Assembly: GCF_002591975.1 (NCBI RefSeq)
Contig: NZ_NVQE01000017.1
Span: forward strand, 1 to 64,000
Direction: 5' to 3'
DNA from: Mycobacterium neglectum
GTDB lineage: Bacteria; Actinomycetota; Actinomycetes; Mycobacteriales; Mycobacteriaceae
DNA: 64,000 bases
The notes under the pieces: generated by a model
What the model was told of the DNA's origin: nothing
Database searches by the model: none
What the model saw: only the letters and a program-made list of their open reading frames with translations
Program-made: the position numbers and the translations under genes
Shown here: positions 34,126 to 42,339 of the stretch, one piece after another
How the letters are laid out: every line of letters begins with the position of its first letter
How positions within the stretch are numbered: position 1 is the first letter of the stretch

Positions 34126-35733
34126 ATGTCCACAGCGGATCTCGTGCTCACCGGAACTGTCCTCACCGTCAACGAAGCGCAGCCGACCGCCGAGGCGATC
34201 GCCGTGGCGGACGGCCGCATCGTGGCGGTCGGGACGCGGGGCGAGGTCAACGCGTGGATCGGCCCGGAAACGCGAACAGTGGATCTCGGGGGCAGCTGCG
34301 TGATGCCGGGTCTCGTCGAGGCGCACGGGCATCCGCTGATGGAGGCCATCGTGCTGTCGGACCGGATGGTCGACATCCGCCCGGTGACACTGCCGAATGC
34401 CGACGACGTCGTTGCGGCGATCAAAGCCGAGGTCGCCAGGCGGGGCGCCGACGGCGCCTACCTCAACGGCTGGGACGCGCTGTTGCAGCACGGCCTGCCC
34501 GACCCGACGCTCGCCTGGCTCGACGGCGTCGCCTCCGAAACCGCACTGGTCATCGTCCACAACTCCGGCCACAAGGCCTACTTCAACTCCGCGGCCGCGG
34601 CGCGCGTCGGCCTCACCCGCGACACCCCTGACCCAAAGGGGGCCAAATACGGGCGGGACGGGAACGGCGACCTCAACGGGACAGCCGAGGAGATCCAGGC
34701 GGTATTCCCATTGCTCGCAGGGGCGATCCAGCCCAGCGATTACCCCGCGATGCTGCACGCCGAACTCGGCCGGCTGAACCGCGCCGGGCTGACGACGTGT
34801 TCGGAGATGGCGTTCGACCCGATGTTCCGATCAATGGTCGAGCAGATGCGCGACGAACTGACGGTTCGGCTGCGCGTCTACGAGATGTCCACCGCCGCGA
34901 TGGCCACCGACCAGGTGCCCGACAACGGCGACGACATGTTCCGGCAAGCGGGGATCAAAATCTGGGTCGACGGGTCCCCGTGGATCGGCAACATCGACCT
35001 GACGTTCCCGTATCTCGACACCGAGGCGACCCGCAGCATCGGCATCCCGAAAGGATCGTGCGGCTGCGCGAACTACACCCGCGAACAGCTGACCGAGATC
35101 GTCGGCGCCTACTTCCCGAAGGGCTGGCAGATGGCGTGCCACGTCCAGGGTGATGCGGGTGCCGACACCATCCTCGACGTCTACGAGGAGGCCCTGCGCT
35201 CCCACCCTCGCGACGACCATCGGCTGCGGCTCGAACACGTCGGCGCGATCCGCGACGACCAACTGCAACGCGCCCACGATCTCGGCGTGACCTGCAGTCT
35301 GTTCGTCGACCAGATTCATTACTGGGGTGACGTCGTCGTCGACGACCTCTTCGGCCCCGAGCGCGGAAACCGTTGGATGCCATGCGGTTCGGCGATGGCG
35401 ACGGGTATGCGCATCTCGCTGCACAATGACCCGCCCGTCACACCCGAGGAGCCGCTGCGCAACATCAGCGTGGCCGTCACCCGCACCGCGCCGAGCGGCC
35501 GGGTGATCGGTCCCGAGCAGCGGATCACGGTCGATCAGGCGATCCGCGCCCAGACCATCGACGCGGCCTGGCAACTGCACTCCGACGATGTCGTCGGTTC
35601 GCTGGAAGTCGGCAAGTACGCCGACCTGGTGGTGCTGTCGGCCGATCCGCGTTCCGTGCCGCCCGAGACGATCGCCGACCTCGAGGTCCTGGGGACGTTT
35701 TTGGCGGGACGGCAGGTATATGGCGAACTTTGA
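34126..35733 (+). CDS. amidohydrolase family protein (Rv0552-like)
   Basis: 535-residue metal-dependent hydrolase of the YtcJ-like amidohydrolase-3 family. MPGLVEAHGHPLMEA holds the first metal histidines, ACHVQGDAGAD and RLEHVG the later ones, and SLHNDPPVTP the catalytic aspartate. Composite beta-sandwich segments lie at both ends (ADLVLTGTVLTVNEAQ, GKYADLVVLSADP). These enzymes hydrolyse amide bonds or related N-substituents; substrate unknown. CATACT six nt before the ATG could be a leaderless -10. In M. tuberculosis this gene is next to fadD8; here the whole 18.6-34.1 kb block lies between. Confidence 0.87.
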   Translation: MSTADLVLTGTVLTVNEAQPTAEAIAVADGRIVAVGTRGEVNAWIGPETRTVDLGGSCVMPGLVEAHGHPLMEAIVLSDRMVDIRPVTLPNADDVVAAIKAEVARRGADGAYLNGWDALLQHGLPDPTLAWLDGVASETALVIVHNSGHKAYFNSAAAARVGLTRDTPDPKGAKYGRDGNGDLNGTAEEIQAVFPLLAGAIQPSDYPAMLHAELGRLNRAGLTTCSEMAFDPMFRSMVEQMRDELTVRLRVYEMSTAAMATDQVPDNGDDMFRQAGIKIWVDGSPWIGNIDLTFPYLDTEATRSIGIPKGSCGCANYTREQLTEIVGAYFPKGWQMACHVQGDAGADTILDVYEEALRSHPRDDHRLRLEHVGAIRDDQLQRAHDLGVTCSLFVDQIHYWGDVVVDDLFGPERGNRWMPCGSAMATGMRISLHNDPPVTPEEPLRNISVAVTRTAPSGRVIGPEQRITVDQAIRAQTIDAAWQLHSDDVVGSLEVGKYADLVVLSADPRSVPPETIADLEVLGTFLAGRQVYGEL

Positions 35734-35761
35734 TTGACAACCGTGGTTGTCATGGCACGCT
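35734..35761 (+). promoter_or_regulatory. fadD promoter with 18-bp perfect palindrome
   Basis: TGACAACCGTGGTTGTCA (35735-35752) is a perfect inverted repeat with 8-bp arms. It overlaps a consensus -35 TTGACA (35734-35739); CACGCT at 35756-35761 could be the -10, seven nt before the ATG at 35769. A TetR-type repressor bound here would block the promoter. No such regulator gene is adjacent. Confidence 0.6.
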
Positions 35762-35768
35762 CATGGAC

Positions 35769-37316
35769 ATGTCTGCAGCCCTGGCCGAACCCCGATTCCT
35801 CGACGAACGCACGGCCCACTGGGCCGAGACAAAGCCCGACGCCGAGGCGTTCGATTATCTCGACCGATCTTGGACGTGGGCGCAGTGGAATGACCGCGTT
35901 CGCCGGCTGGCGGGTGCGCTGCAGGAGCGTGGCGTCAAGCGCGGCGACGTGGTGGCGTTCCTGGACAAGAACCACCCCGCCTGCGTGGAGCTGACGCTGG
36001 CCGCCGCGTCACTGGGTGCGGCCAACGCGATCATCAACTTCCGGCTGGCTGCCGACGAGCTCGACTACGTGCTCAACGATTCCGGCGCCAAGCTCCTGAT
36101 CGTCGGCAAGGACCTGCGGGAGAACATCGACAAGATTCGCGACAAGCTCACCCATGTCGAGCACGTCATCGAGGTGACGCCGGAGGGCGGTGACGGCGAC
36201 GAATACGAGGCGATGCTGGCGGCGGCCACCGCAACGGGCCGAGCGGACGATGTCGAACCCGACGACGTCGCGATCATCATGTATTCGTCAGGCACAACGG
36301 GCAAGCCGAAGGGTGTGCAGCTGACGCAGGCGAACATCATCGCGCACACGGTGAATGCGCACGAGGGGTTCGAGTTCGACGAGGGCGACAAGAACATGGT
36401 GTCGATGCCGCTGTTCCATGTCGGCGGTTCGTCCTACGTGCAGTTCGGAATTCACGACGGCTTCCCCAGCGTGATGACCCGCGAGGTCGACGGCGCTTCA
36501 CTGGCCGGCGCGATCTTCAAGGGCGCCAACCGGACATTCCTGGTGCCCGCGGTGCTGGCCAAGGTGCTCGACTCCGGTGAGGATGCCGTCAAGCTGTTCG
36601 GATCGCTGAAGACGTTCGCCTACGGCGCTTCGCCGATGCCGCTTCCGTTGCTGCGTCGGGCGCTGGAAGCCTGGCCGAACACCGATTTCATGCAGGCGTA
36701 CGGGCTGACCGAACTGTGCGGCGTCATCAGCCACCTGCTTCCCGAGGCGCACCGCGACCCGGGCAAGGAGGAGCGGCTCTCGAGTGCGGGGACGCTGGTG
36801 CCCAGCGCGGAGGTGCGGGTGGTCGATCCCGACACCCTCGAGGACGTGCCGGAAGGTGAGCAGGGCGAATTATGGTTCCGCTCACCACAGTTGATGAAGG
36901 GCTATCACAACAAGGCGGAGGCGACGGAGGAGTCGATCACCGAGGACGGCTGGTTCCGCACCGGTGACATCGGCCGCGTCGACGACGGCGGCTACATCTT
37001 CGTCGAGGACCGGCTCAAGGACATGATCATCTCCGGCGGCGAGAACATCTACTCGATCGAAGTGGAGCGGGTCCTGGCCGAGCATCCCGCGGTCGTCGAT
37101 GTCGCGATCATCGGGATACCCGACGATAAGTGGGGCGAGGTCGTCAAAGCCGTTGTCCAGCTTGACGGTGAGGTCACCGAGGCCGAACTGATCGCCTTCG
37201 CCAGAGAGCGGTTGGCCGCCTACAAGTGCCCGAAGTCCGTCGATGTCCACGACGAGTTGCCGCGGAACCCGACCGGGAAGATCCTCAAGAAGGATCTGCG
37301 CAAGCAGTACTCCTAA
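35769..37316 (+). CDS. fatty-acid--CoA ligase (FadD family)
   Basis: 515-residue acyl-CoA synthetase: AMP-binding MYSSGTTGKPKGVQ, QAYGLTELCGV, RTGDIGRVDDGG and the C-terminal NPTGKILKKDL lysine. The start is the ATG at 35769 or 35763, both just after a palindrome-covered promoter; 35769 fits the leaderless spacing. It differs from fadD8 and from the ligase at 5485 and has no counterpart that I recall between Rv0552 and menC in M. tuberculosis. Its stop overlaps the convergent SOUL gene by 4 nt. Substrate unknown. Confidence 0.88.
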   Translation: MSAALAEPRFLDERTAHWAETKPDAEAFDYLDRSWTWAQWNDRVRRLAGALQERGVKRGDVVAFLDKNHPACVELTLAAASLGAANAIINFRLAADELDYVLNDSGAKLLIVGKDLRENIDKIRDKLTHVEHVIEVTPEGGDGDEYEAMLAAATATGRADDVEPDDVAIIMYSSGTTGKPKGVQLTQANIIAHTVNAHEGFEFDEGDKNMVSMPLFHVGGSSYVQFGIHDGFPSVMTREVDGASLAGAIFKGANRTFLVPAVLAKVLDSGEDAVKLFGSLKTFAYGASPMPLPLLRRALEAWPNTDFMQAYGLTELCGVISHLLPEAHRDPGKEERLSSAGTLVPSAEVRVVDPDTLEDVPEGEQGELWFRSPQLMKGYHNKAEATEESITEDGWFRTGDIGRVDDGGYIFVEDRLKDMIISGGENIYSIEVERVLAEHPAVVDVAIIGIPDDKWGEVVKAVVQLDGEVTEAELIAFARERLAAYKCPKSVDVHDELPRNPTGKILKKDLRKQYS

Positions 37317-37933
37317 GGCATAACCGGGATCGCGATCTCGTTGCGCCGCCGGAACGGCAACGTCCACGGCGGGTCATAGAACCACGCAACCGGCTCGCCG
37401 ACCGCCTGGATGTCGTTGTCGCCCAGGGTTCTCCGCAGCTCGTCGGTACGGTCGGCAACTGCTTGCGGACTCCGGTCGCCGCTGAATCGGAGCACGGCGA
37501 CCGTCTCGCCGGGGACTGGCACGAGTCGGACCTTCTCGTCGTCGGGCTCGGGAAGGGTGTCCATCGTCCACTTCGACGGCATGAAAAACCGGATCACCGA
37601 CTCGCCGGCAGCGTTTCTGGACTGGGCGACCGGAGCGGTCATGGCAATCGCGTCTCCGCGCTGCTGGCTGACCGGCGCGGTCATCGCGATCTGCTCGTCG
37701 CGGTGATTGGCCCCGAAGATATAGCCGGCCAAGCGCCGAAATCCGATGCTTCTGGCCCGCTCGTCGTCGGCGGTCACCGTCGTTTCGGCGGCGATCCGCG
37801 GGCCGTAGCGGCGCAACTCCACCCGGTCGGTCAACTTGCTGGCCAGATGGTGAGGCTCTTCGGTCCCGATCCGCACGCCGACGATCGAGAGAACCGATTC
37901 GACGGCTTGGCCCGGTATGTCGATCAGCCGCAT
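37313..37933 (-). CDS. SOUL-family heme-binding protein
   Basis: 206-residue protein of the SOUL/HBP family. Hallmarks are VELRRYGPRIAAETTV near the N terminus, IAMTAPVSQQ and IRFFMPSKWTMDTLPEP. Family members bind heme or other tetrapyrroles. The ATG at 37933 overlaps the stop of the TspO gene, so the two are translationally coupled, joining two tetrapyrrole-linked proteins in one operon. Confidence 0.88.
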   Translation of the reverse strand: MRLIDIPGQAVESVLSIVGVRIGTEEPHHLASKLTDRVELRRYGPRIAAETTVTADDERARSIGFRRLAGYIFGANHRDEQIAMTAPVSQQRGDAIAMTAPVAQSRNAAGESVIRFFMPSKWTMDTLPEPDDEKVRLVPVPGETVAVLRFSGDRSPQAVADRTDELRRTLGDNDIQAVGEPVAWFYDPPWTLPFRRRNEIAIPVMP

Positions 37934-38418
37934 CAGCGCCGCCTGTTCAGAGCCCAGATATGGGTCGAGAGCGCCGTGGCGAACGCGCACCATGCGGGAT
38001 AGGCGGCCAGGGGAGCGGCCTTGGCACCCTGCACGGCCATCGAGCGTCTGGTGAGGTCCACGCTGCTGGCTGTGAGAGCGGCCGCGGCGATCGCGGACGT
38101 GCCGAGCCGTCGCTGGTTGAAGAACAGCCAGGACCAACTGCCGTTGAGCACCAGGTTCGACACCAGCGCGGCGATGTACGCGCGACGCTGTTGCTGCTGG
38201 CCGCGTTGTTCGAGTTCATCCAGCGTGGCGGCGGAGGTGACCGCGATATTCGCGTACAACACCGGCCACACAATCGGAAACGCCTGGCGCGGAGGCTGAT
38301 AGGGCGGCTTCTTCAACTTCTCGTACCACGCCGACTGCGCCGGGCGGCTCGCCAGGCCGCCGATGACAGCTGTCGCCGCGGTCGCCAACGCGGTTCCTGC
38401 GATCGTTCCTGCCTTCAA
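37933..38418 (-). CDS. TspO/MBR family protein
   Basis: 161-residue membrane protein with five hydrophobic segments. The family signature is clear: WYEKLKKPPYQPPRQAFPIVWPVLY, LNGSWSWLFFNQRRLG and the final WALNRRR. TspO proteins bind porphyrins and cholesterol-like molecules and act in stress and tetrapyrrole turnover. The start is TTG at 38418 behind a GAGGAG ribosome binding site. A perfect inverted repeat overlaps its likely promoter. Confidence 0.9.
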   Translation of the reverse strand: MKAGTIAGTALATAATAVIGGLASRPAQSAWYEKLKKPPYQPPRQAFPIVWPVLYANIAVTSAATLDELEQRGQQQQRRAYIAALVSNLVLNGSWSWLFFNQRRLGTSAIAAAALTASSVDLTRRSMAVQGAKAAPLAAYPAWCAFATALSTHIWALNRRR

Positions 38419-38438
38419 GATCTGCTCCTCGTGACTTC

Positions 38439-38453
38439 GTTAAGTTTCTTAAC
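38439..38453. promoter_or_regulatory. operator-like palindrome upstream of tspO
   Basis: GTTAAGTTTCTTAAC is a perfect 6-3-6 inverted repeat. On the minus strand it overlaps TATAGT (38457-38452), a TANNNT -10 candidate for the TspO-SOUL operon. The AT-rich palindrome is of the MarR/TetR type. Confidence 0.55.
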
Positions 38454-38514
38454 TATATCCAGGTCGTGGCGATCTAAACCTCGGCCAAAAGTGACCGGTC
38501 GATGACCAATGAGG

Positions 38515-39006
38515 TCACCAGCCCGTCGAGCCAGGCACTCCTTTGAAGGGGCCCGCGACCCGACTCGTGATCCACCCGCCGTAAAAGCCCCCTGGCTGCG
38601 GAATCACCTCTTCCCCGTCGACGGTGCAGCGGTCCACCAGTGCGGGCATCACGGCGAGAGCGCCGGCGATCGCGGCGAATCCTCCGGTCGGCGAAACATA
38701 GGTCCACGCCGCTCTTGACGCGATCCGCTGCGGGCTGACGAGATCGAAATAGCTCGCTTGCCCCTTCCACTCGCACCATGAGGAGCCGGCCGTCGCGCGC
38801 AGACTGCCATCGATGAAACTGCTGGCAGGCAGGTAGTACGTCGGTGGATGGCTGGTCTCGAGGACGCGCCACGCCGCCGTCGTCGATGCGATCACGACGC
38901 CACCGAGTTCGACGGTGACCGAACCGCGGAACTCCTCCAACCGCGGCGGCCGCGGGTAATCCCACACCGACTCCTGGCCGGGCTGCGGCTTGTCGGGGAC
39001 GGGCAT
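38515..39006 (-). CDS. DUF427 family protein
   Basis: 163-residue soluble protein. The DUF427 domain shows as GVVIASTTAAWRVLE, HPPTYYLPASSF and SSWCEWKGQASYFDL, the last containing the conserved CEWKG. Function is not established. It diverges from menC, whose ATG is only 28 nt away. Confidence 0.85.
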   Translation of the reverse strand: MPVPDKPQPGQESVWDYPRPPRLEEFRGSVTVELGGVVIASTTAAWRVLETSHPPTYYLPASSFIDGSLRATAGSSWCEWKGQASYFDLVSPQRIASRAAWTYVSPTGGFAAIAGALAVMPALVDRCTVDGEEVIPQPGGFYGGWITSRVAGPFKGVPGSTGW

Positions 39007-39033
39007 GTCACCACTGTAGGGCCGCGGTGCAGT

Positions 39034-39999
39034 ATGGAGACCGTGCCGCAGCTCGACGACCTCCTGGACCGGCTGCATGTCGTCTCGCTTCCGATGCGAG
39101 TTCGGTTCCGCGGCATCACCGTTCGGGAGGTTGCGCTCATCGAGGGGCCGCTGGGCTGGGGTGAGTTCGGGGCGTTCGCAGAATACGCGCCGCCCGAGGC
39201 GGCGCACTGGCTCGCGTCGGCCATCGAGGCCGCCTACCAGGCACCGCCCGACGTTCACCGCGATCGCATTCCCATCAACGCCACCGTCCCTGCCGTCGCG
39301 ACCGAGCAGGTGCCCGAGGTGCTCGCCCGGTTTCCCGGCGCGCGCACCGCGAAGGTCAAAGTGGCCGAGCCCGGTCAGTCCCTCGCCGACGACGTGGCGC
39401 GCGTCAACGCCGTTCGGGCGCTGGTGCCGACGGTGCGCGTCGACGCCAATGGCGGCTGGAGCGTCGACGAGGCCGCCGCCGCGGCCGTCGCATTGACCGC
39501 CGACGGGCCACTCGAGTACCTCGAGCAGCCCTGCGCGACGGTGTCCGAACTGGCCGCGCTGCGGCGCCGGGTCGCCGTGCCGATCGCCGCCGATGAAAGC
39601 ATCCGCAAGGCCGACGACCCGCTGCATGTCGTGCGGTCCGGGGCCGCCGACATCGCGGTCCTCAAGGTCGCGCCGCTGGGCGGCGTCACCCGAATGCTCG
39701 AGATCGCCGATCAGATCGACATCCCGATCGTGGTGTCCAGCGCGCTCGACTCGGCGGTGGGCATCGGGCGCGGACTGCTTGCGGCCGCGGCGCTGCCCGA
39801 CCTGCGGTATGCCTGTGGCCTGGGTACGGGTGGTCTTTTCGTCGACGACATTGCCGAGCCGGTCGTACCCGTCGACGGGTTTCTGCCGGTCGCAGCCGTG
39901 CGGCCGGATCCGGCACGGCTGGCCGCGCTGACCGCGTCGCCCGAGCGCCGCCGGTGGTGGATCGACCGGATCAAGGCCTGCCAACCGCTGATGTCCTAA
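39034..39999 (+). CDS. menC: o-succinylbenzoate synthase MenC
   Basis: 321-residue enolase-superfamily enzyme that dehydrates SHCHC to o-succinylbenzoate, the substrate of MenE. Catalytic elements appear in order: the KVKV lysines (TAKVKVAEPG), metal ligands in VDANGGW, EYLEQPC and AADESI, and the second base in VLKVAPLGG. The ATG at 39034 was chosen; a GTG at 39043 is an alternative. It is separated from bpoC and menD here by a GlxA/DJ-1/reductase insertion; in M. tuberculosis menC is followed directly by bpoC, as I recall. Confidence 0.93.
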   Translation: METVPQLDDLLDRLHVVSLPMRVRFRGITVREVALIEGPLGWGEFGAFAEYAPPEAAHWLASAIEAAYQAPPDVHRDRIPINATVPAVATEQVPEVLARFPGARTAKVKVAEPGQSLADDVARVNAVRALVPTVRVDANGGWSVDEAAAAAVALTADGPLEYLEQPCATVSELAALRRRVAVPIAADESIRKADDPLHVVRSGAADIAVLKVAPLGGVTRMLEIADQIDIPIVVSSALDSAVGIGRGLLAAAALPDLRYACGLGTGGLFVDDIAEPVVPVDGFLPVAAVRPDPARLAALTASPERRRWWIDRIKACQPLMS

Positions 40000-40052
40000 T
40001 CTGTGGGGGCCCGGGCCTAGACGCCACGGCATCGCTCGCCAACACTGAATGC

Positions 40053-41018
40053 GTGCGGTCGGTGGTGATCCTCGGATTTCCGGGCGTCCAGGCTCTCGAC
40101 CTGGTCGGCCCGTTCGACGTGTTCACCGGCGCGACCATCGCGCTGGCCGGTCAGGGCCGTGCGGACGAGGGCTACACGGTCAGCGTGGTCACCCGCACCG
40201 GGGAACCCGCCGCCACCCACACCGGACTCGCTCTGGTCGCCCAGCCCTTCCCCGATCCGCGTGCACCGATCGACACGCTCGTCCTGCCCGGCGGTATGGG
40301 CGTGGACGATGCGCGGCGGGACCCCGACACCATCGGATGGATCCGGATCGCCGCCGAGCAGTCGCGCCGCGTCGTCAGCGTGTGCACGGGTGCGTTCATC
40401 GCCGCGCAAGCCGGTCTGGTCGACGGCTGCGTCGCAACCACGCACTGGGCGTTCGCCGCACAGATGGCGCGCGAATTCCCCGCCGTGACCGTCGATCCCG
40501 AACCGATCTTCGTGCGCAGCTCCGAGCAGGTCTGGACGGCAGCGGGCGTCACGGCGGGCATCGACCTGACACTGTCGCTCGTCGAGGACGACTACGGCAC
40601 CGACGTCGCGCAGACGGTCGCGCGCTGGATGGTGATGTACCTGCGACGGCCCGGTGGTCAGACGCAGTTCGCCGCCCCGGTGTGGATGCCGCGCGCCAAG
40701 AGGGCCCCGATCCGCGACGTGCAGAACGCCATCGAGGCCGAACCCGGTGGTGCGCACAGTATTCCCGACCTCGCTCGCCGCGCCTCGATGAGTCCGCGGC
40801 ACTTCACTCGGGTGTTCACCGACGAAGTCGGGGAGGCGCCGGGAGCCTACGTCGAGCGGATCCGCACCGAGGCTGCCCGCCGGCAACTCGAGGAGACCGA
40901 TGACACCGTGACAGTCATCGCAGCCCGCTGCGGCTTCGGTAGCGCCGAGACGCTACGCCGCAATTTCGTTCGTCGACTGGGCATCTCGCCCGATCAGTAC
41001 CGCAAGACGTTCGCCTAA
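40053..41018 (+). CDS. GlxA-type transcriptional regulator (DJ-1/PfpI plus AraC)
   Basis: 321-residue two-domain protein. The N-terminal half is a DJ-1/PfpI domain with the elbow cysteine in SVCTGAF. The C-terminal 100 residues form an AraC-type DNA-binding domain (IPDLARRASMSPRHFTRVFTDEVG and VIAARCGFGSAETLRRNF). Such regulators sense nitrogen compounds or aldehydes. The start is the GTG at 40053. It lies 18 nt before a second DJ-1/PfpI gene, a frequent regulator-enzyme pairing. Confidence 0.88.
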   Translation: MRSVVILGFPGVQALDLVGPFDVFTGATIALAGQGRADEGYTVSVVTRTGEPAATHTGLALVAQPFPDPRAPIDTLVLPGGMGVDDARRDPDTIGWIRIAAEQSRRVVSVCTGAFIAAQAGLVDGCVATTHWAFAAQMAREFPAVTVDPEPIFVRSSEQVWTAAGVTAGIDLTLSLVEDDYGTDVAQTVARWMVMYLRRPGGQTQFAAPVWMPRAKRAPIRDVQNAIEAEPGGAHSIPDLARRASMSPRHFTRVFTDEVGEAPGAYVERIRTEAARRQLEETDDTVTVIAARCGFGSAETLRRNFVRRLGISPDQYRKTFA

Positions 41019-41036
41019 TAAAGGAGATGGCTCGAA

Positions 41037-41765
41037 ATGTCCCAGCAGATCGCGATCATGGTGTACCCCGGATTCACCGCACTGGACTTCATCGGCCCCT
41101 ACGAAGTGCTGCGCAATCTGCCCGATGCCGAGGTGCGATTCGTATGGCACGAACCCGGTCCGATCGCCGCGGACTCCGGTGTGCTGCTCGTCGGCGCCAC
41201 ACATTCGTTCGACGAGACTCCCAATCCTGACATCATTTTGGTGCCAGGAGGGATGGCCACCTTCGAGCACGCCCGCGATGAGAAGGTGCTCGACTGGGTG
41301 CGCAAGGCCCACGAGACGTCCACCTGGACGACGTCGGTGTGCTCAGGCTCGGTGATCCTCGCCGCCGCGGGCATCCTCGACGGCCGCCGCGCCACGTCGC
41401 ACTGGCTGGTGCTGCCGATGCTGAAGCCGTTCGGCGTCGAGGCCGTCGACGACGAGCGGATCGTCCGCGAAGGCAAGATCGTGACCGCGGCCGGCGTCTC
41501 GGCCGGTATCGATCTCGGGCTTTGGCTGTTCGGCCAGATCTGCGGCGACGCCAAGGCCAAGGCCGTGCAGCTGGTGATCGAGTACGACCCGCAGCCGCCC
41601 TACGACTCCGGCCATATGTCGAAGGCCTCGGCGGCGACCAAGGCGGCCGCCACCGCCGCGTTGAGCGTGGAGACCATCAAGGGGCATCAGCTGGCGCCGA
41701 CGGTGCAGCTGCTGTGGGGAGCTGCGATCGACCGCGTGCGCAAACTTGCGAATTCGGCGCGCTGA
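41037..41765 (+). CDS. DJ-1/PfpI family protein, isonitrile hydratase-like
   Basis: 242-residue protein. The pattern FTALDFIGPYEVL, ILVPGGMATFEHA and the nucleophile cysteine in TTSVCSGSVILAAAG, plus ATSHW, fits the isonitrile-hydratase branch (InhA type), which adds water to isocyanides. The true substrate is unknown. An AAAGGAG ribosome binding site precedes the ATG. It is preceded by, and probably regulated by, the GlxA-type protein. Confidence 0.82.
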   Translation: MSQQIAIMVYPGFTALDFIGPYEVLRNLPDAEVRFVWHEPGPIAADSGVLLVGATHSFDETPNPDIILVPGGMATFEHARDEKVLDWVRKAHETSTWTTSVCSGSVILAAAGILDGRRATSHWLVLPMLKPFGVEAVDDERIVREGKIVTAAGVSAGIDLGLWLFGQICGDAKAKAVQLVIEYDPQPPYDSGHMSKASAATKAAATAALSVETIKGHQLAPTVQLLWGAAIDRVRKLANSAR

Positions 41766-41808
41766 TCAACCGTGAGGGTGCGTCAGCGCGCCGAATCCGC
41801 AGCTGAAG

Positions 41809-41814
41809 TACGGT
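41809..41814 (+). promoter_or_regulatory. leaderless-type -10 box of the DUF385 gene
   Basis: TACGGT (TANNNT) ends six nt before the GTG at 41821, the spacing of mycobacterial leaderless promoters. It supports that start codon. Confidence 0.5.
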
Positions 41815-41820
41815 CGGGGC

Positions 41821-42321
41821 GTGGGAATTCCCGAGGTACCGCCCGATCCGCCGTCACGCGCCGTCAGGGCGGGAGCCCGCTTCATGGCGACCGGTCCGGC
41901 GCAGACGTTCCTGCGCCGATACGGCTGGCGTATCGATCGCGCCCTGATCAAGGCGACCAAGGGCCACGTGTCGATGTCGATGGTCATGCCGGAGGTGCTG
42001 CTCACCCACACCGGCGCGAAGTCCGGTCAGCAGCGCAGTACGCCGCTGACGTACTTCACCGACGGCGGCCGCGTGATCGTCATCGCCTCGAACTACGGTG
42101 GCGTTCGTCATCCCGCCTGGTATCACAACGTCAAGGCGCATCCCCGAGTCACGCTTACGTCCCGCGGCTACCAGGGCACTTTCGTCGGCGAGGAGATGCT
42201 CGACGCCGAACGTGACCGGTTGTTCGGGCTGGCCGTCCAGTTCATGCCGAACTACGCGGGGTACCAGAAGACCACCGGCGGACGCCGCATCCCGGTGGTG
42301 GCGTTCACCGAGGTCGAGTGA
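41821..42321 (+). CDS. nitroreductase/deazaflavin-dependent oxidoreductase family protein
   Basis: 166-residue DUF385-type protein, Ddn-like. THTGAKSGQQRSTPLTYF is the family signature, followed by VIVIASNYGGVRHPAWYHNVKAHP. F420 or another flavin may be the cofactor. The start is the GTG at 41821. It precedes bpoC by 18 nt but bpoC has its own -10 box, so co-transcription is only partial at best. Confidence 0.85.
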   Translation: MGIPEVPPDPPSRAVRAGARFMATGPAQTFLRRYGWRIDRALIKATKGHVSMSMVMPEVLLTHTGAKSGQQRSTPLTYFTDGGRVIVIASNYGGVRHPAWYHNVKAHPRVTLTSRGYQGTFVGEEMLDAERDRLFGLAVQFMPNYAGYQKTTGGRRIPVVAFTEVE

Positions 42322-42326
42322 GCAAG

Positions 42327-42332
42327 TAGCGT
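42327..42332 (+). promoter_or_regulatory. leaderless-type -10 box of bpoC
   Basis: TAGCGT lies 7 nt before the GTG at 42340. TANNNT followed by 6-7 nt and a start codon is the leaderless layout. Confidence 0.5.
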
Positions 42333-42339
42333 CTTCGGC

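Noticed and set aside
38515..40032. 505-residue frame that appears to extend the DUF427 gene upstream across menC
   Set aside because: The upstream part is antisense to menC; the DUF427 protein is complete from the ATG at 39006.
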